Origin: Parageobacillus sp. KH3-4
GTDB taxonomy: Bacteria > Bacillota > Bacilli > Bacillales > Anoxybacillaceae
Assembly: GCF_022846435.1 (NCBI RefSeq)
Contig: NZ_AP025627.1
Span: forward strand, 1,274,001 to 1,338,000
Reading direction: 5' to 3'
Length of the DNA: 64,000 bases
Below are positions 56,619 to 64,000 of the stretch, piece after piece. How positions within the stretch are numbered: the stretch's first letter is position 1; each line of letters begins with the position of its first letter. The position numbers were made by a program, and so were the translations under genes. The notes under the pieces are model-generated. The model was not told where the DNA came from. It saw nothing but the letters and a program-made list of their open reading frames with translations, and did not search any database.

Positions 56619-56647
56619 TTGCCACTCTTTTTGGCGAAATGTATAAT
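56619..56647 (+). promoter_or_regulatory. Sigma-A promoter of asnS
   Basis: TTGCCA (56619-56624), 17 bases, consensus TATAAT (56642-56647). It gives a leader of about 45 bases; no T-box is present. Confidence 0.75.
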
Positions 56648-56699
56648 ATTGTAGGATATACTACATTGTGTTCGAACAGATGTTGGAGGGAAAACGTAC

Positions 56700-57992
56700 G
56701 TGAAAACGACGATTGCAGAAGTAAAAAATTACGTAGGACAAGAAGTAACGATCGGCGCTTGGCTTGCAAACAAGCGTTCAAGCGGAAAGATCGCCTTTTT
56801 GCAATTGCGTGACGGAACGGGTTTTATTCAAGGTGTTGTCGAAAAATCGAAAGTGACAGAAGATGTTTTTCAAATCGCTAAATCGATCTCACAAGAAACG
56901 TCGCTATACGTGACGGGAACGGTGCGCATCGATGAACGTTCTCCGTTCGGATATGAACTTTCCGTAACAAATTTAGAAATTATTCATGAAGCGGTTGACT
57001 ATCCGATTACGCCGAAAGAACACGGAGTCGAATTTTTAATGGATCATCGCCACCTTTGGTTGCGGTCGCGCCGTCAGCATGCGATTATGAAAATTCGCAA
57101 TGAAGTGATTCGCGCGACGTATGAATTTTTCAACGATCACGGTTTTGTGAAAGTCGATCCGCCGATTTTGACCGGTAGCGCGCCTGAAGGAACGACGGAA
57201 TTATTTCATACAAAATATTTTGATGAGGATGCATATTTATCGCAAAGCGGGCAATTATATATGGAAGCAGCGGCGATGGCGCTCGGTAAAGTATTTTCCT
57301 TTGGTCCAACGTTCCGTGCCGAAAAATCAAAAACGCGCCGCCATTTAATTGAATTTTGGATGATTGAGCCGGAAATGGCGTTTTATGAATTCGAAGATAA
57401 TTTAAAGCTTCAGGAACAATACGTTTCACATATTGTCCAATCGGTATTGAAAAATTGCCAGTTAGAGTTAAAAACGTTAGGGCGCGACACGACAAAGCTC
57501 GAGCTTGTGAAGCCTCCATTTCCGCGCATTACATATGATGAGGCGATTCAGCTTCTGCATGATAAAGGGCTTAACGACATCCAATGGGGCGACGATTTTG
57601 GCGCTCCACACGAAACAGCGATTGCCGAAAGTTTTGACAAACCTGTCTTTATTACGCATTATCCGGCAACGCTGAAGCCGTTTTATATGCAGCCGGACCC
57701 GAACCGTCCAGATGTTGTGCTGTGCGCCGACTTGATCGCGCCGGAAGGCTATGGCGAAATTATTGGCGGTTCGGAGCGGATTCATGATTATGAACTGCTG
57801 AAGAAGCGGTTAGAAGAGCATCATTTGCCGCTTGATGCGTATAAATGGTACTTAGAATTGCGGCAATACGGCTCTGTGCCGCACTCTGGGTTCGGGCTTG
57901 GGCTGGAGCGCACCGTTGCTTGGATTTGCGGCGTCGACCACGTTCGCGAAACGATTCCGTTCCCGCGTTTGCTTAACCGTCTTTATCCGTAA
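56700..57992 (+). CDS. asnS: Asparaginyl-tRNA synthetase
   Basis: Class IIb synthetase charging tRNA-Asn. The 430-residue protein has an N-terminal OB-fold anticodon-binding domain (about 1-110, with [13 protein letters not shown]) and the catalytic domain with motif 2 [21 protein letters not shown] and motif 3 [10 protein letters not shown]. It starts with GTG at 56700 after TTGGAGGG. Confidence 0.97.
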   Translation: MKTTIAEVKNYVGQEVTIGAWLANKRSSGKIAFLQLRDGTGFIQGVVEKSKVTEDVFQIAKSISQETSLYVTGTVRIDERSPFGYELSVTNLEIIHEAVDYPITPKEHGVEFLMDHRHLWLRSRRQHAIMKIRNEVIRATYEFFNDHGFVKVDPPILTGSAPEGTTELFHTKYFDEDAYLSQSGQLYMEAAAMALGKVFSFGPTFRAEKSKTRRHLIEFWMIEPEMAFYEFEDNLKLQEQYVSHIVQSVLKNCQLELKTLGRDTTKLELVKPPFPRITYDEAIQLLHDKGLNDIQWGDDFGAPHETAIAESFDKPVFITHYPATLKPFYMQPDPNRPDVVLCADLIAPEGYGEIIGGSERIHDYELLKKRLEEHHLPLDAYKWYLELRQYGSVPHSGFGLGLERTVAWICGVDHVRETIPFPRLLNRLYP

Positions 57993-58021
57993 AAAATCCC
58001 CCCAAAAAAGGGGGATTTTTT
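57991..58021 (+). terminator. Rho-independent terminator after asnS
   Basis: A 12-bp perfect stem (57991-58002 with 58010-58021) whose right arm ends in T6. It overlaps the last bases of the asnS stop codon. Confidence 0.88.
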
Positions 58022-58030
58022 GTCCGGTTA

Positions 58031-58039
58031 TGTTATACT
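58031..58039 (+). promoter_or_regulatory. Extended -10 promoter of dnaD
   Basis: TGT plus TATACT, 21 bases before the dnaD ATG, directly after the asnS terminator. Confidence 0.55.
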
Positions 58040-58059
58040 ATAGTTTGAGGTGTATCCGT

Positions 58060-58767
58060 ATGGATAAAAAGAAATTGGCCGAATGGCTGTCCCAAGGAAG
58101 CATTGCCATTCCGAAGCTATTATTGTATCATTATAAACATCTCGGTTTGTCGGAAGCAGAATTCGTGCTGCTATTGCATATACACTCTTTTATTGAAGAG
58201 GGAATTTTATTCCCTACTCCGGCTGAGTTGGCTGCAAAAATGACGATCACTCCTTCCGAGTGCATGGAAATGCTTCGGAAATTGGTGCAAAAAGGGTTTA
58301 TTTCGATTGAAGAGAACGTTGATGAGCAAGAAATTCGTAGCGAAAAATATTCGCTGCAGCCGCTCTGGGAAAAGCTTGTCCATTATTTATACGCCGAGTT
58401 GCTAAAAGAGGAAAAACGCGAGCAGCAAGAAGAAGAACAAAGCTTGTATACGGTGTTTGAACAAGAGTTTGGCCGACCGCTGTCTCCGTTTGAATGTGAA
58501 ACATTATCGATGTGGATTGACCAAGACGGACATAGTCCGCTTCTCATCAAAGCGGCGCTTCGTGAAGCGGTGTTGTCAGGCAAGTTGAATTTCCGCTACA
58601 TTGATCGCATTTTATTTGAATGGAAAAAGAACGGAATTCGTACGATCGAGCAGGCGCAAAATTACGGGAGAAGATTTCGCAAATATCAGCAGTCTTCCAA
58701 GTCTACACAGCCTGCGCAAAGTGAGTATAAACAAACGATTCCATTTTTTAACTGGCTGGAGTCATAA
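58060..58767 (+). CDS. dnaD: Primosome component DnaD
   Basis: Replication initiation and restart protein that remodels DNA and helps load the helicase with DnaB and DnaI. The 235-residue protein has an N-terminal winged helix (DDBH1, about 1-100, with PTPAELAAKMTIT) and a C-terminal DDBH2 domain (about 130-205, with FGRPLSPFECETLSMWI). FEWKKNGIRT is the conserved YxxxIxxxW-type tail. The upstream frame lies inside asnS; ATG 58060 follows GAGGTG. Confidence 0.95.
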   Translation: MDKKKLAEWLSQGSIAIPKLLLYHYKHLGLSEAEFVLLLHIHSFIEEGILFPTPAELAAKMTITPSECMEMLRKLVQKGFISIEENVDEQEIRSEKYSLQPLWEKLVHYLYAELLKEEKREQQEEEQSLYTVFEQEFGRPLSPFECETLSMWIDQDGHSPLLIKAALREAVLSGKLNFRYIDRILFEWKKNGIRTIEQAQNYGRRFRKYQQSSKSTQPAQSEYKQTIPFFNWLES

Positions 58768-58768
58768 G

Positions 58769-58792
58769 CGAGAGGCGTTGTCTCTCGTTTTT
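58769..58792 (+). terminator. Short terminator after dnaD
   Basis: A 6-bp stem (58769-58774 with 58782-58787) then T5. nth starts 27 bases later, so read-through is likely. Confidence 0.65.
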
Positions 58793-58818
58793 CTTTGCAA
58801 AAAGAAAGGAGAAGGTGA

Positions 58819-59469
58819 ATGCTTACAAAACAACAGATTCGCTATTGTTTAGATAAAATGGGGGAAATGTTTCCGAATGCGCATTGCGAATTAGTGCATC
58901 GCAATCCGTTTGAATTATTAATCGCTGTCGTTCTATCCGCCCAATGTACAGATGCGTTGGTGAACAAAGTAACGAAACGGTTATTTGAAAAATATAAAAC
59001 GCCGGAAGACTATGTGGCCGTCCCGCTGGAGGAGTTGCAGCAAGATATTCGTTCGATCGGCCTTTATCGCAATAAAGCAAAAAATATTCAAAAATTATGC
59101 GCGATGCTAATAGAAAAGTATGATGGACAAGTTCCACAAGATCGCGACGAGCTAATGAAACTGCCTGGAGTCGGGCGGAAAACGGCGAACGTCGTCGTTT
59201 CTGTCGCCTTTGGCATACCGGCAATCGCCGTCGATACGCATGTTGAGCGCGTCAGTAAACGCCTCGGTTTTTGTCGGTGGAATGATTCTGTATTGGAAGT
59301 CGAGAAAACATTGATGAAAAAAATTCCAAAAGAAGAATGGTCGATTACACATCACCGCATGATTTTTTTCGGCCGTTACCATTGCAAAGCGCAATCTCCG
59401 CAATGTCACGTTTGTCCGCTTCTTGATTTATGCCGGGAAGGAAAAAAGCGGATGAGCAAAAGGGGTTAA
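58819..59469 (+). CDS. nth: Endonuclease III
   Basis: DNA glycosylase/AP lyase for oxidised pyrimidines. The 216-residue protein has the helix-hairpin-helix LPGVGRKTANVV with catalytic Lys near residue 121, VDTHVERVSKRLG with the catalytic Asp near 139, and the [4Fe-4S] ligands Cys-X6-Cys-X2-Cys-X5-Cys in the C-terminal CKAQSPQCHVCPLLDLC. AAAGGAGAAGG precedes the ATG. Confidence 0.97.
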   Translation: MLTKQQIRYCLDKMGEMFPNAHCELVHRNPFELLIAVVLSAQCTDALVNKVTKRLFEKYKTPEDYVAVPLEELQQDIRSIGLYRNKAKNIQKLCAMLIEKYDGQVPQDRDELMKLPGVGRKTANVVVSVAFGIPAIAVDTHVERVSKRLGFCRWNDSVLEVEKTLMKKIPKEEWSITHHRMIFFGRYHCKAQSPQCHVCPLLDLCREGKKRMSKRG

Positions 59470-59478
59470 GTTCCGGGA

Positions 59479-59564
59479 ATCGTGTAAAAAAAGAAAGCGA
59501 AAAAAAGCGATGGTGTTTTCCGATGGTCCAAGTTGACTAGACTGATGGCGGAATTTTACACGAT
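59479..59564. repeat. Inverted repeat between nth and ypoC
   Basis: An 11-bp perfect inverted repeat (59479-59489 with 59554-59564) flanks 64 bases rich in purine AAAAAG stretches. No open frame lies inside. It is too far apart for a simple terminator. Confidence 0.45.
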
Positions 59565-59598
59565 CATTTGCGCTTGATAAGCAGAAGGGGTGCCAGTG

Positions 59599-60102
59599 AT
59601 GCGCGTAGCAAATAAGTTTGCCCATCCATTGTTCTTTCGCGAAGGGGAAGTTATCGAAATAAAGGATGAGCAGCCTTTTCCGCATATGATGAAACGCGTT
59701 TATTTTTATTATGATATGATTGAACGTGAGCCGTTTCCTTGGTATGATATCGAGCGGTCGATTCCCGCGGTGCTGCAGTTGTGGAGCGAGGAAAAAGAAC
59801 GGTTGGAAAGCTGCTTTGCTAGACGCGACCGCCGTTCCGCCCGTGCGCCAATGATTCGCGCGCTTTCTTATTTGCTTTCGTGTTTATTTTGGCTGAACGG
59901 AAAGAGAGTGACGAATGTGCGTCATTGGCAAGAAGAAATTGGTGCATTGCCGCTGAAACCGGTAAATTGTTCGGAACGGCTTCAGTTTATTTTCGATCGT
60001 TGCGATGTGTATCATTCGTTTATTCAGTTGTGTGAATTGTTTGAGGAAATGGCAAAATTAGCATACAAACAAATGGCAATAAACAAAAGGATGTCTCGGT
60101 AA
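59599..60102 (+). CDS. ypoC: YpoC family protein
   Basis: A 167-residue soluble protein starting MRVANKFAHPLFF. It matches YpoC by position (between nth and ponA) and pattern; no activity is known. ATG 59599 follows AGAAGGGG by 8 bases; GTG 59590 overlaps that site. Its last codons form the left arm of the shared ypoC/ponA terminator. Confidence 0.78.
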   Translation: MRVANKFAHPLFFREGEVIEIKDEQPFPHMMKRVYFYYDMIEREPFPWYDIERSIPAVLQLWSEEKERLESCFARRDRRSARAPMIRALSYLLSCLFWLNGKRVTNVRHWQEEIGALPLKPVNCSERLQFIFDRCDVYHSFIQLCELFEEMAKLAYKQMAINKRMSR

Positions 60103-60120
60103 GCGAGACATCCTTTTGTT
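60082..60120. terminator. Bidirectional terminator between ypoC and ponA
   Basis: A 17-bp perfect stem (60082-60098 with 60104-60120), loop 60099-60103, with A-rich left and T-rich right arms. The left arm lies within the ypoC coding end. Confidence 0.92.
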
Positions 60121-60122
60121 GT

Positions 60123-62906
60123 TTAATTTTCATTTTGTTTTTGGATGAGATCGGAGCGCTGCCCTGCGTTTGTGCCAATGGAGTTATTGCGTTGCGTATT
60201 ATTGTTGTTGTTTCCTATGTTGTTATGTTGGGTATTCCCGTTGGTTCCTCCATTATTGTTATTTTGCGATGGAGGAGTCGTCGGGTTGGTAGATGGTGGC
60301 GTTGGAGAAGTTGTTCCACCGGAGTTGTCACCACCGCTATTCCCATTGTTATCATTGTTGCCATTGTTTTCTCCGTTATTGCCATTGTTGCCATGATTAT
60401 CATCATTGCCGTTATTCCCATTGTTTTCATTGTTGTTGCCGTTTGTTCCATTGCCGTTTTCATTTGGTTGTTGTTCGTTGTTTGTGCCTTGATTTGGTTG
60501 ATCAGATGGAGGTGTTTGGCCTTGATTTTCATTTCCTTGTATATTTTCGCCTTCTCCTGGCACTCGAACGCTCGTCAACGCTGGCTTGCTTTGGCTTTCT
60601 CCTTCTTTCGCGTAAACGGCAAATGTGTAAACAGCGCCTGGCGATGGATTATTAACGATGATGGATTGTTCTCTCGTCATTACAACGTCTTGCTCGCCTT
60701 TATCATTTTTTATCCGAATTTCAAAGACGGTATCGCCGTTTGCGTTGCTATAGTTCCATGAAACAACGATGGAATTCGTTGCTTGGTTATATGCTGCTTG
60801 CAAGTTCGTTACCGACGGCAACGTTTCCGGGCCGTCGTCTTTTGCCACTTCTGTTGGTTCTGTTCCTCTGACGAAACATTCGTATGTGACTTCGCTTTCT
60901 GGCGTATATTTGCTTGCTAGTTTTGGAGGATTAGAACCTTTTTTAATCGGCAGTTTTACAACGCTTTTTGGCATTTTAAAATCGCTGCCGCCATCATCGA
61001 TATGAGAAATGACACGCTTAAACAAAAGTCGTGAAATTTTTTGCTCGCGGTCTGTTAAATCAGCGGTGCTGCTGCGTTTGCTAAATCCGGTCCAAACCGC
61101 TGCTGTATAGTTTGGCGTATAGCCGACAAACCAGCTATCCGGTACGGCCCGTTCAGATAGACCGTATTTTCTCGCGATTTCGCTAGGATAGTTTGTCGTT
61201 CCCGTTTTGCCGGCGATATGGAGTCCCGGAACATTCGCAAGCGTACCCGTTCCGTATTGAACAACCGATTTTAACATATCAGTGATCATGTACGCTGTAT
61301 AATCTTTCATCACTTTTTTCGGTTTCGGTTTTAAGTTCATCTCTGTGCCGTCCGGAAAGACGATTTTCGTGACGGCGTGTGGCTTAATATATACCCCGTT
61401 ATTGCCAAAAGCGCTGTAAGCTCCAGCCATTTGTAATGGGGAAACGCGATTTTCCAAACCGCCGATCGCATACGCCTCGTGCACTTCGTCAAGCCCCATG
61501 CCGAGCCTGTTTGCGAATTCTTTTGCCCGCTCTTTTCCAACGGCTTGAAATGCTTTGAGCGCTGGAATGTTGCGGGATTTTGCCAACGCGTAGCGCATCG
61601 TAATCGGACCTAAATATCTTCTATCAGCATTTCGAATCGGTTTGCCGTTAGAGTAAGAATATGGTTCATCGACAATTTGGTGAGCAGTCGACCATTTTAA
61701 ATATTCAATCGCCGGACCGTAATCCAAAATCGGCTTAATGGACGAGCCAGGCTGACCGACTGGCTGAATTGCATAGTTGAACCCAAACGTCACGTTTTCG
61801 CGGTGGCGTCCGCCGCCAAGCGCACGAATTTCACCTGTTTTGGTGTCAATAAGCGCGATTGCCGACTGCAAATCTTTTTTATTGGTAAACAACGTATCGG
61901 AATTTAATAAATCCTCCACATATTTTTGCGCATCTTGGTCTAGCGTCGTATAAATTTTTAATCCGTCTTCAAAGACGTTTACATTCGCTTGATCTGTCAC
62001 TTCTTTAATGACTTCGTCGATAAACGAATCGTACGGAATGGAGTTATTGTGTTTTTTCCGTTCAACAAGCATCGATTTGATTGGCACTTGTTTTGCTTTT
62101 TCCGCTTCCTCTTTTGTGATAAATCCATGTTTTGCCATAAGCGACAACACAACATCCCGCCGTTTTTTCGCGGCCTCCGGATGGTCATACGGGTTATAGT
62201 TGTTTGGGCTTTGCGGCATTCCTGCGAGCAGCGCTGCTTCAGGAAGCGTTAAGTCTTTTAAATTTGTTTTTCCAAAGTAATATTCTGCCGCTTTCGCAAC
62301 ACCGTAAATGCCGTCTGAATAATAAATTTTGTTGAAATACATTTCCAAAATTTCATGTTTCGAATACTTTTGTTCCAAACGAAGCGCAAGCCATGCTTCT
62401 TGTGCTTTTCGTTTTAACGTTTTTTCCGAAGAAAGGAAAGTGAGTTTTACCACTTGTTGCGTAATCGTGCTTCCGCCTTCGGAACCGAACCCTTCTTTTA
62501 CGTTGGCGACGACGGCGCCGGCAAGTCGGACAAAATCCACGCCGTGATGCTCATAAAAGCGGGCGTCTTCCGTTGCCAAGACAGCGTCTTCCAACACTTT
62601 TGGAATATCTTTATAGGAAATGTACGTTCGTTTATGACCGCCGAGCTCGGCGATTTTATGACCGTTCATGTCATAAACAGTGGACGATAAAGGATCTTTA
62701 ATTTTTGCTTCATCAAGCGGCGGTGTATCTTTAATAAAATAAGCAAACGTCGCAATTCCGCCTACCATTCCTATGATCATAAACAGCAAAACAGCAGTAG
62801 CTAATTTTTTAAAAAGCGATGCGCTTTTTCGCTTTTTCGCTTTCTTTTGCTTTGTCCGCTTAGTTGCTTGTTTTCGTTCTACACGAGAACGATATTCACC
62901 AGACAT
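60123..62906 (-). CDS. ponA: Bifunctional class A penicillin-binding protein 1
   Basis: Peptidoglycan glycosyltransferase and transpeptidase. The 927-residue protein has a basic cytoplasmic start, one membrane helix (about 33-57), a GT51 domain with EDARFYEHHGVDF and GGSTITQQ, and a transpeptidase domain with PGSSIKP (SxxK), SRNIP (SxN) and KTGTT. A fibronectin-III-like domain (about 700-790) is followed by a tail of more than 100 residues made mostly of Asn, Gly, Asp and Thr. ATG 62906 is preferred over TTG 62912. RecU lies upstream, the same operon as in B. subtilis. Confidence 0.96.
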   Translation of the reverse strand: MSGEYRSRVERKQATKRTKQKKAKKRKSASLFKKLATAVLLFMIIGMVGGIATFAYFIKDTPPLDEAKIKDPLSSTVYDMNGHKIAELGGHKRTYISYKDIPKVLEDAVLATEDARFYEHHGVDFVRLAGAVVANVKEGFGSEGGSTITQQVVKLTFLSSEKTLKRKAQEAWLALRLEQKYSKHEILEMYFNKIYYSDGIYGVAKAAEYYFGKTNLKDLTLPEAALLAGMPQSPNNYNPYDHPEAAKKRRDVVLSLMAKHGFITKEEAEKAKQVPIKSMLVERKKHNNSIPYDSFIDEVIKEVTDQANVNVFEDGLKIYTTLDQDAQKYVEDLLNSDTLFTNKKDLQSAIALIDTKTGEIRALGGGRHRENVTFGFNYAIQPVGQPGSSIKPILDYGPAIEYLKWSTAHQIVDEPYSYSNGKPIRNADRRYLGPITMRYALAKSRNIPALKAFQAVGKERAKEFANRLGMGLDEVHEAYAIGGLENRVSPLQMAGAYSAFGNNGVYIKPHAVTKIVFPDGTEMNLKPKPKKVMKDYTAYMITDMLKSVVQYGTGTLANVPGLHIAGKTGTTNYPSEIARKYGLSERAVPDSWFVGYTPNYTAAVWTGFSKRSSTADLTDREQKISRLLFKRVISHIDDGGSDFKMPKSVVKLPIKKGSNPPKLASKYTPESEVTYECFVRGTEPTEVAKDDGPETLPSVTNLQAAYNQATNSIVVSWNYSNANGDTVFEIRIKNDKGEQDVVMTREQSIIVNNPSPGAVYTFAVYAKEGESQSKPALTSVRVPGEGENIQGNENQGQTPPSDQPNQGTNNEQQPNENGNGTNGNNNENNGNNGNDDNHGNNGNNGENNGNNDNNGNSGGDNSGGTTSPTPPSTNPTTPPSQNNNNGGTNGNTQHNNIGNNNNNTQRNNSIGTNAGQRSDLIQKQNEN

Positions 62907-62942
62907 AAACAAATCCTGCCTTTCTTATGAATTTGCAATCCG

Positions 62943-63548
62943 TTAATGAGAGAAATAAACTTTTTCTACTACACTAATATAATCAATTCTCGGTTGGTAG
63001 CCAAGTGCAATATAGTGACCGTGCCGTTCGATTTCCTGTTTTGGAATGGATTTTCTCCCTCCCGATTGTTGCCGTTCCCAAAACGTAATTAAATGATGCG
63101 CGTCAAGAAGATAAACTTCGTTCAGTGTGGTAAAACGCAAAATAACAAAACAAATTCCCCCGTGCTGCAATACTTGCTTCATATGATGAATTTGGTGTTC
63201 ATGAAAATTTTTCAATGGAAACGATGTTTTATTTTTCGTTTCTTTCGCTTCAAAGTCAATATATTTGCCGCGATATACTCCATTGTAGTCCGTTGTCGAC
63301 GCTTGTTTAAAATAGGCTTCTTTAATGACAGCAGCACTTCGTTTTGGATAGTCGACGCGGACGATTTGTACCGGCGTCGGCTTTTTATGAATGACGGCAA
63401 TTCCGTGTTCGCGGTAATATTCGTTCGTTGCGTTCAAATCCTCTTCTAGCGTCATGCCGCGGTTGCCGTAATTTGGCTGAAATGGACGCACCGGTTCGCT
63501 CATCGGCCTTGCTTCGTACGTTTTGCCGCCGGGATATTTGAATGCCAT
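62943..63548 (-). CDS. recU: Holliday junction resolvase RecU
   Basis: Cleaves four-way DNA junctions during recombination and chromosome segregation. The 201-residue protein starts [13 protein letters not shown], with [16 protein letters not shown] and the PD-(D/E)xK nuclease core [21 protein letters not shown]. The frame extends upstream to 63608, but ATG 63548 sits 8 bases after AAAGGAG; the ATG at 63557 is adjacent to that site. ponA follows after 36 bases. Confidence 0.96.
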   Translation of the reverse strand: MAFKYPGGKTYEARPMSEPVRPFQPNYGNRGMTLEEDLNATNEYYREHGIAVIHKKPTPVQIVRVDYPKRSAAVIKEAYFKQASTTDYNGVYRGKYIDFEAKETKNKTSFPLKNFHEHQIHHMKQVLQHGGICFVILRFTTLNEVYLLDAHHLITFWERQQSGGRKSIPKQEIERHGHYIALGYQPRIDYISVVEKVYFSH

Positions 63549-63810
63549 CCTGTTCATCTCCTTTGAATGCTTTTTATTATACCACAGGAAATCGAGAAAC
63601 GGGTGCAATAAGAATCGAATGGTCTTTCACATACATGATTACGCAGACGATTTTTTTTCTTGACCGTATTTTGCAGATGTCGAAATCGTTCGAAGCAATG
63701 ACTGCTGGCACTTTCTTTGCCGAAATGGTTCTAGTTTTGTCATATCGGAAGGGAGTCAAGGTTTTACCGCGAATTGATTATCATCATTGCGAAAGATGGG
63801 GGAGATAACA

Positions 63811-64000
63811 GTGAGTCAGCGATGGATGAAAAAAAAGGAAGTGGAAAAACAACTATACGAAATTTTCCAACTAATCGAGCAAGTACATGAAAAAATGGAA
63901 AAAGTCATTGAGGATGCCATTGAGGAGCATTATGTACAAAACAAAAGGCAGTTGGAAAGGGTAGAGCGGCAATTTGATAATGTCGAACAGCAATTACGGG
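63811..64000 (+). CDS. Unrecognised coiled-coil protein, 3' end outside window
   Basis: An open frame from GTG 63811 (after GGGGGAGATAAC) runs to the window edge for 63 codons. The peptide starts MSQRWMKKKEVEKQ and is highly charged with heptad-like spacing (EQVHEKMEKVIEDAIEEHY), so a long coiled coil is likely. I do not recognise the family. It points away from recU, with the 63609-63810 gap between; I see nothing else certain in that gap. Confidence 0.5.
   Translation, partial: MSQRWMKKKEVEKQLYEIFQLIEQVHEKMEKVIEDAIEEHYVQNKRQLERVERQFDNVEQQLR

Noticed and set aside
56648-56699. T-box leader before asnS
   Set aside because: The leader is only about 45 bases long with no terminator or T-box motif.
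60160-60530. CRISPR-like or tandem repeat array in the Asn/Gly-rich region
   Set aside because: Repeats are short, degenerate and in frame with the ponA tail; no spacers or constant repeat length.
60135-60761. A 208-codon + strand frame rich in Val/Ile over the ponA tail
   Set aside because: It is the antisense of Asn/Gly-rich repeats; GTT and ATT codons on the other strand give a false hydrophobic protein.

Overview
The window is chromosomal DNA of a thermophilic Bacillaceae member close to Geobacillus, Parageobacillus or Anoxybacillus. HU (hbs), TRAP (mtrB), heptaprenyl diphosphate synthase component 2 and CCA-adding enzyme look nearly identical to what I remember of the G. stearothermophilus proteins. 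Gene order follows the Bacillus subtilis ypeB to recU segment almost gene by gene. Species cannot be fixed from the sequence alone. I see no rRNA, tRNA, insertion sequence, prophage or CRISPR array. About 64 protein genes are supported, all on the + strand except ypzI, ypjC, ponA and recU.

Layout. 1-5.2 kb: end of ypeB (spore cortex hydrolysis), motI, ypfB, cmk, plsC, the S1-like ypfD and fni. 5.4-9.7 kb: a four-gene GerA-type germinant receptor operon (A, B, C and a small D subunit), which as I recall is not at this place in B. subtilis. 9.9-17.5 kb: ypzI, the yphA-yphB-capping-protein sporulation cluster, der, gpsA, yphE, yphF and spoIVA. 17.7-22.1 kb: hbs, folE, mtrB, hepS-menH-hepT (menaquinone) and ndk. 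22.2-35.5 kb: cheR, then the aromatic supraoperon aroF-aroB-aroH / trpEDCFBA-hisC-tyrA-aroE. 35.6-38.9 kb: a dihydroorotase-like protein without its metal-binding histidines, then ypiA, ypiB (reoY) and ypiF. 39.0-41.1 kb: the qcrABC menaquinol:cytochrome c reductase. 41.1-49.2 kb: ypjA, ypjB, ypjC, ypjD, dapB, mgsA, the bacillithiol genes bshB1 and bshA, cca and birA. 49.2-51.6 kb: panBCD behind an attenuator leader. 51.7-64 kb: dinG, ypmA, ypmB, aspB, asnS, dnaD, nth, ypoC, then ponA and recU on the minus strand, and the start of an unrecognised coiled-coil gene.

How the parts work together. The trp leader carries exactly eleven GAG/UAG triplets, an antiterminator and a terminator; the TRAP protein that would bind it is encoded 7 kb upstream by mtrB. 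Chorismate made by aroF, aroB and aroE products feeds trp, tyr and menaquinone synthesis, and hepS-menH-hepT supply the menaquinone side chain and last methylation for the quinol oxidised by QcrABC. Spore genes (ypeB, ger operon, yphA/yphB, spoIVA, ypjB) are mixed with housekeeping genes.

Most of the window is well-conserved core genome. The least explained signals are: a possible pseudoknot or switch in the ypfD leader (2829-2923), the G+C-rich structured gap between der and gpsA (13311-13574), the pseudo-dihydroorotase (35604-36506), the panB leader (49289-49452), and a minus-strand terminator with no matching gene (54501-54540).
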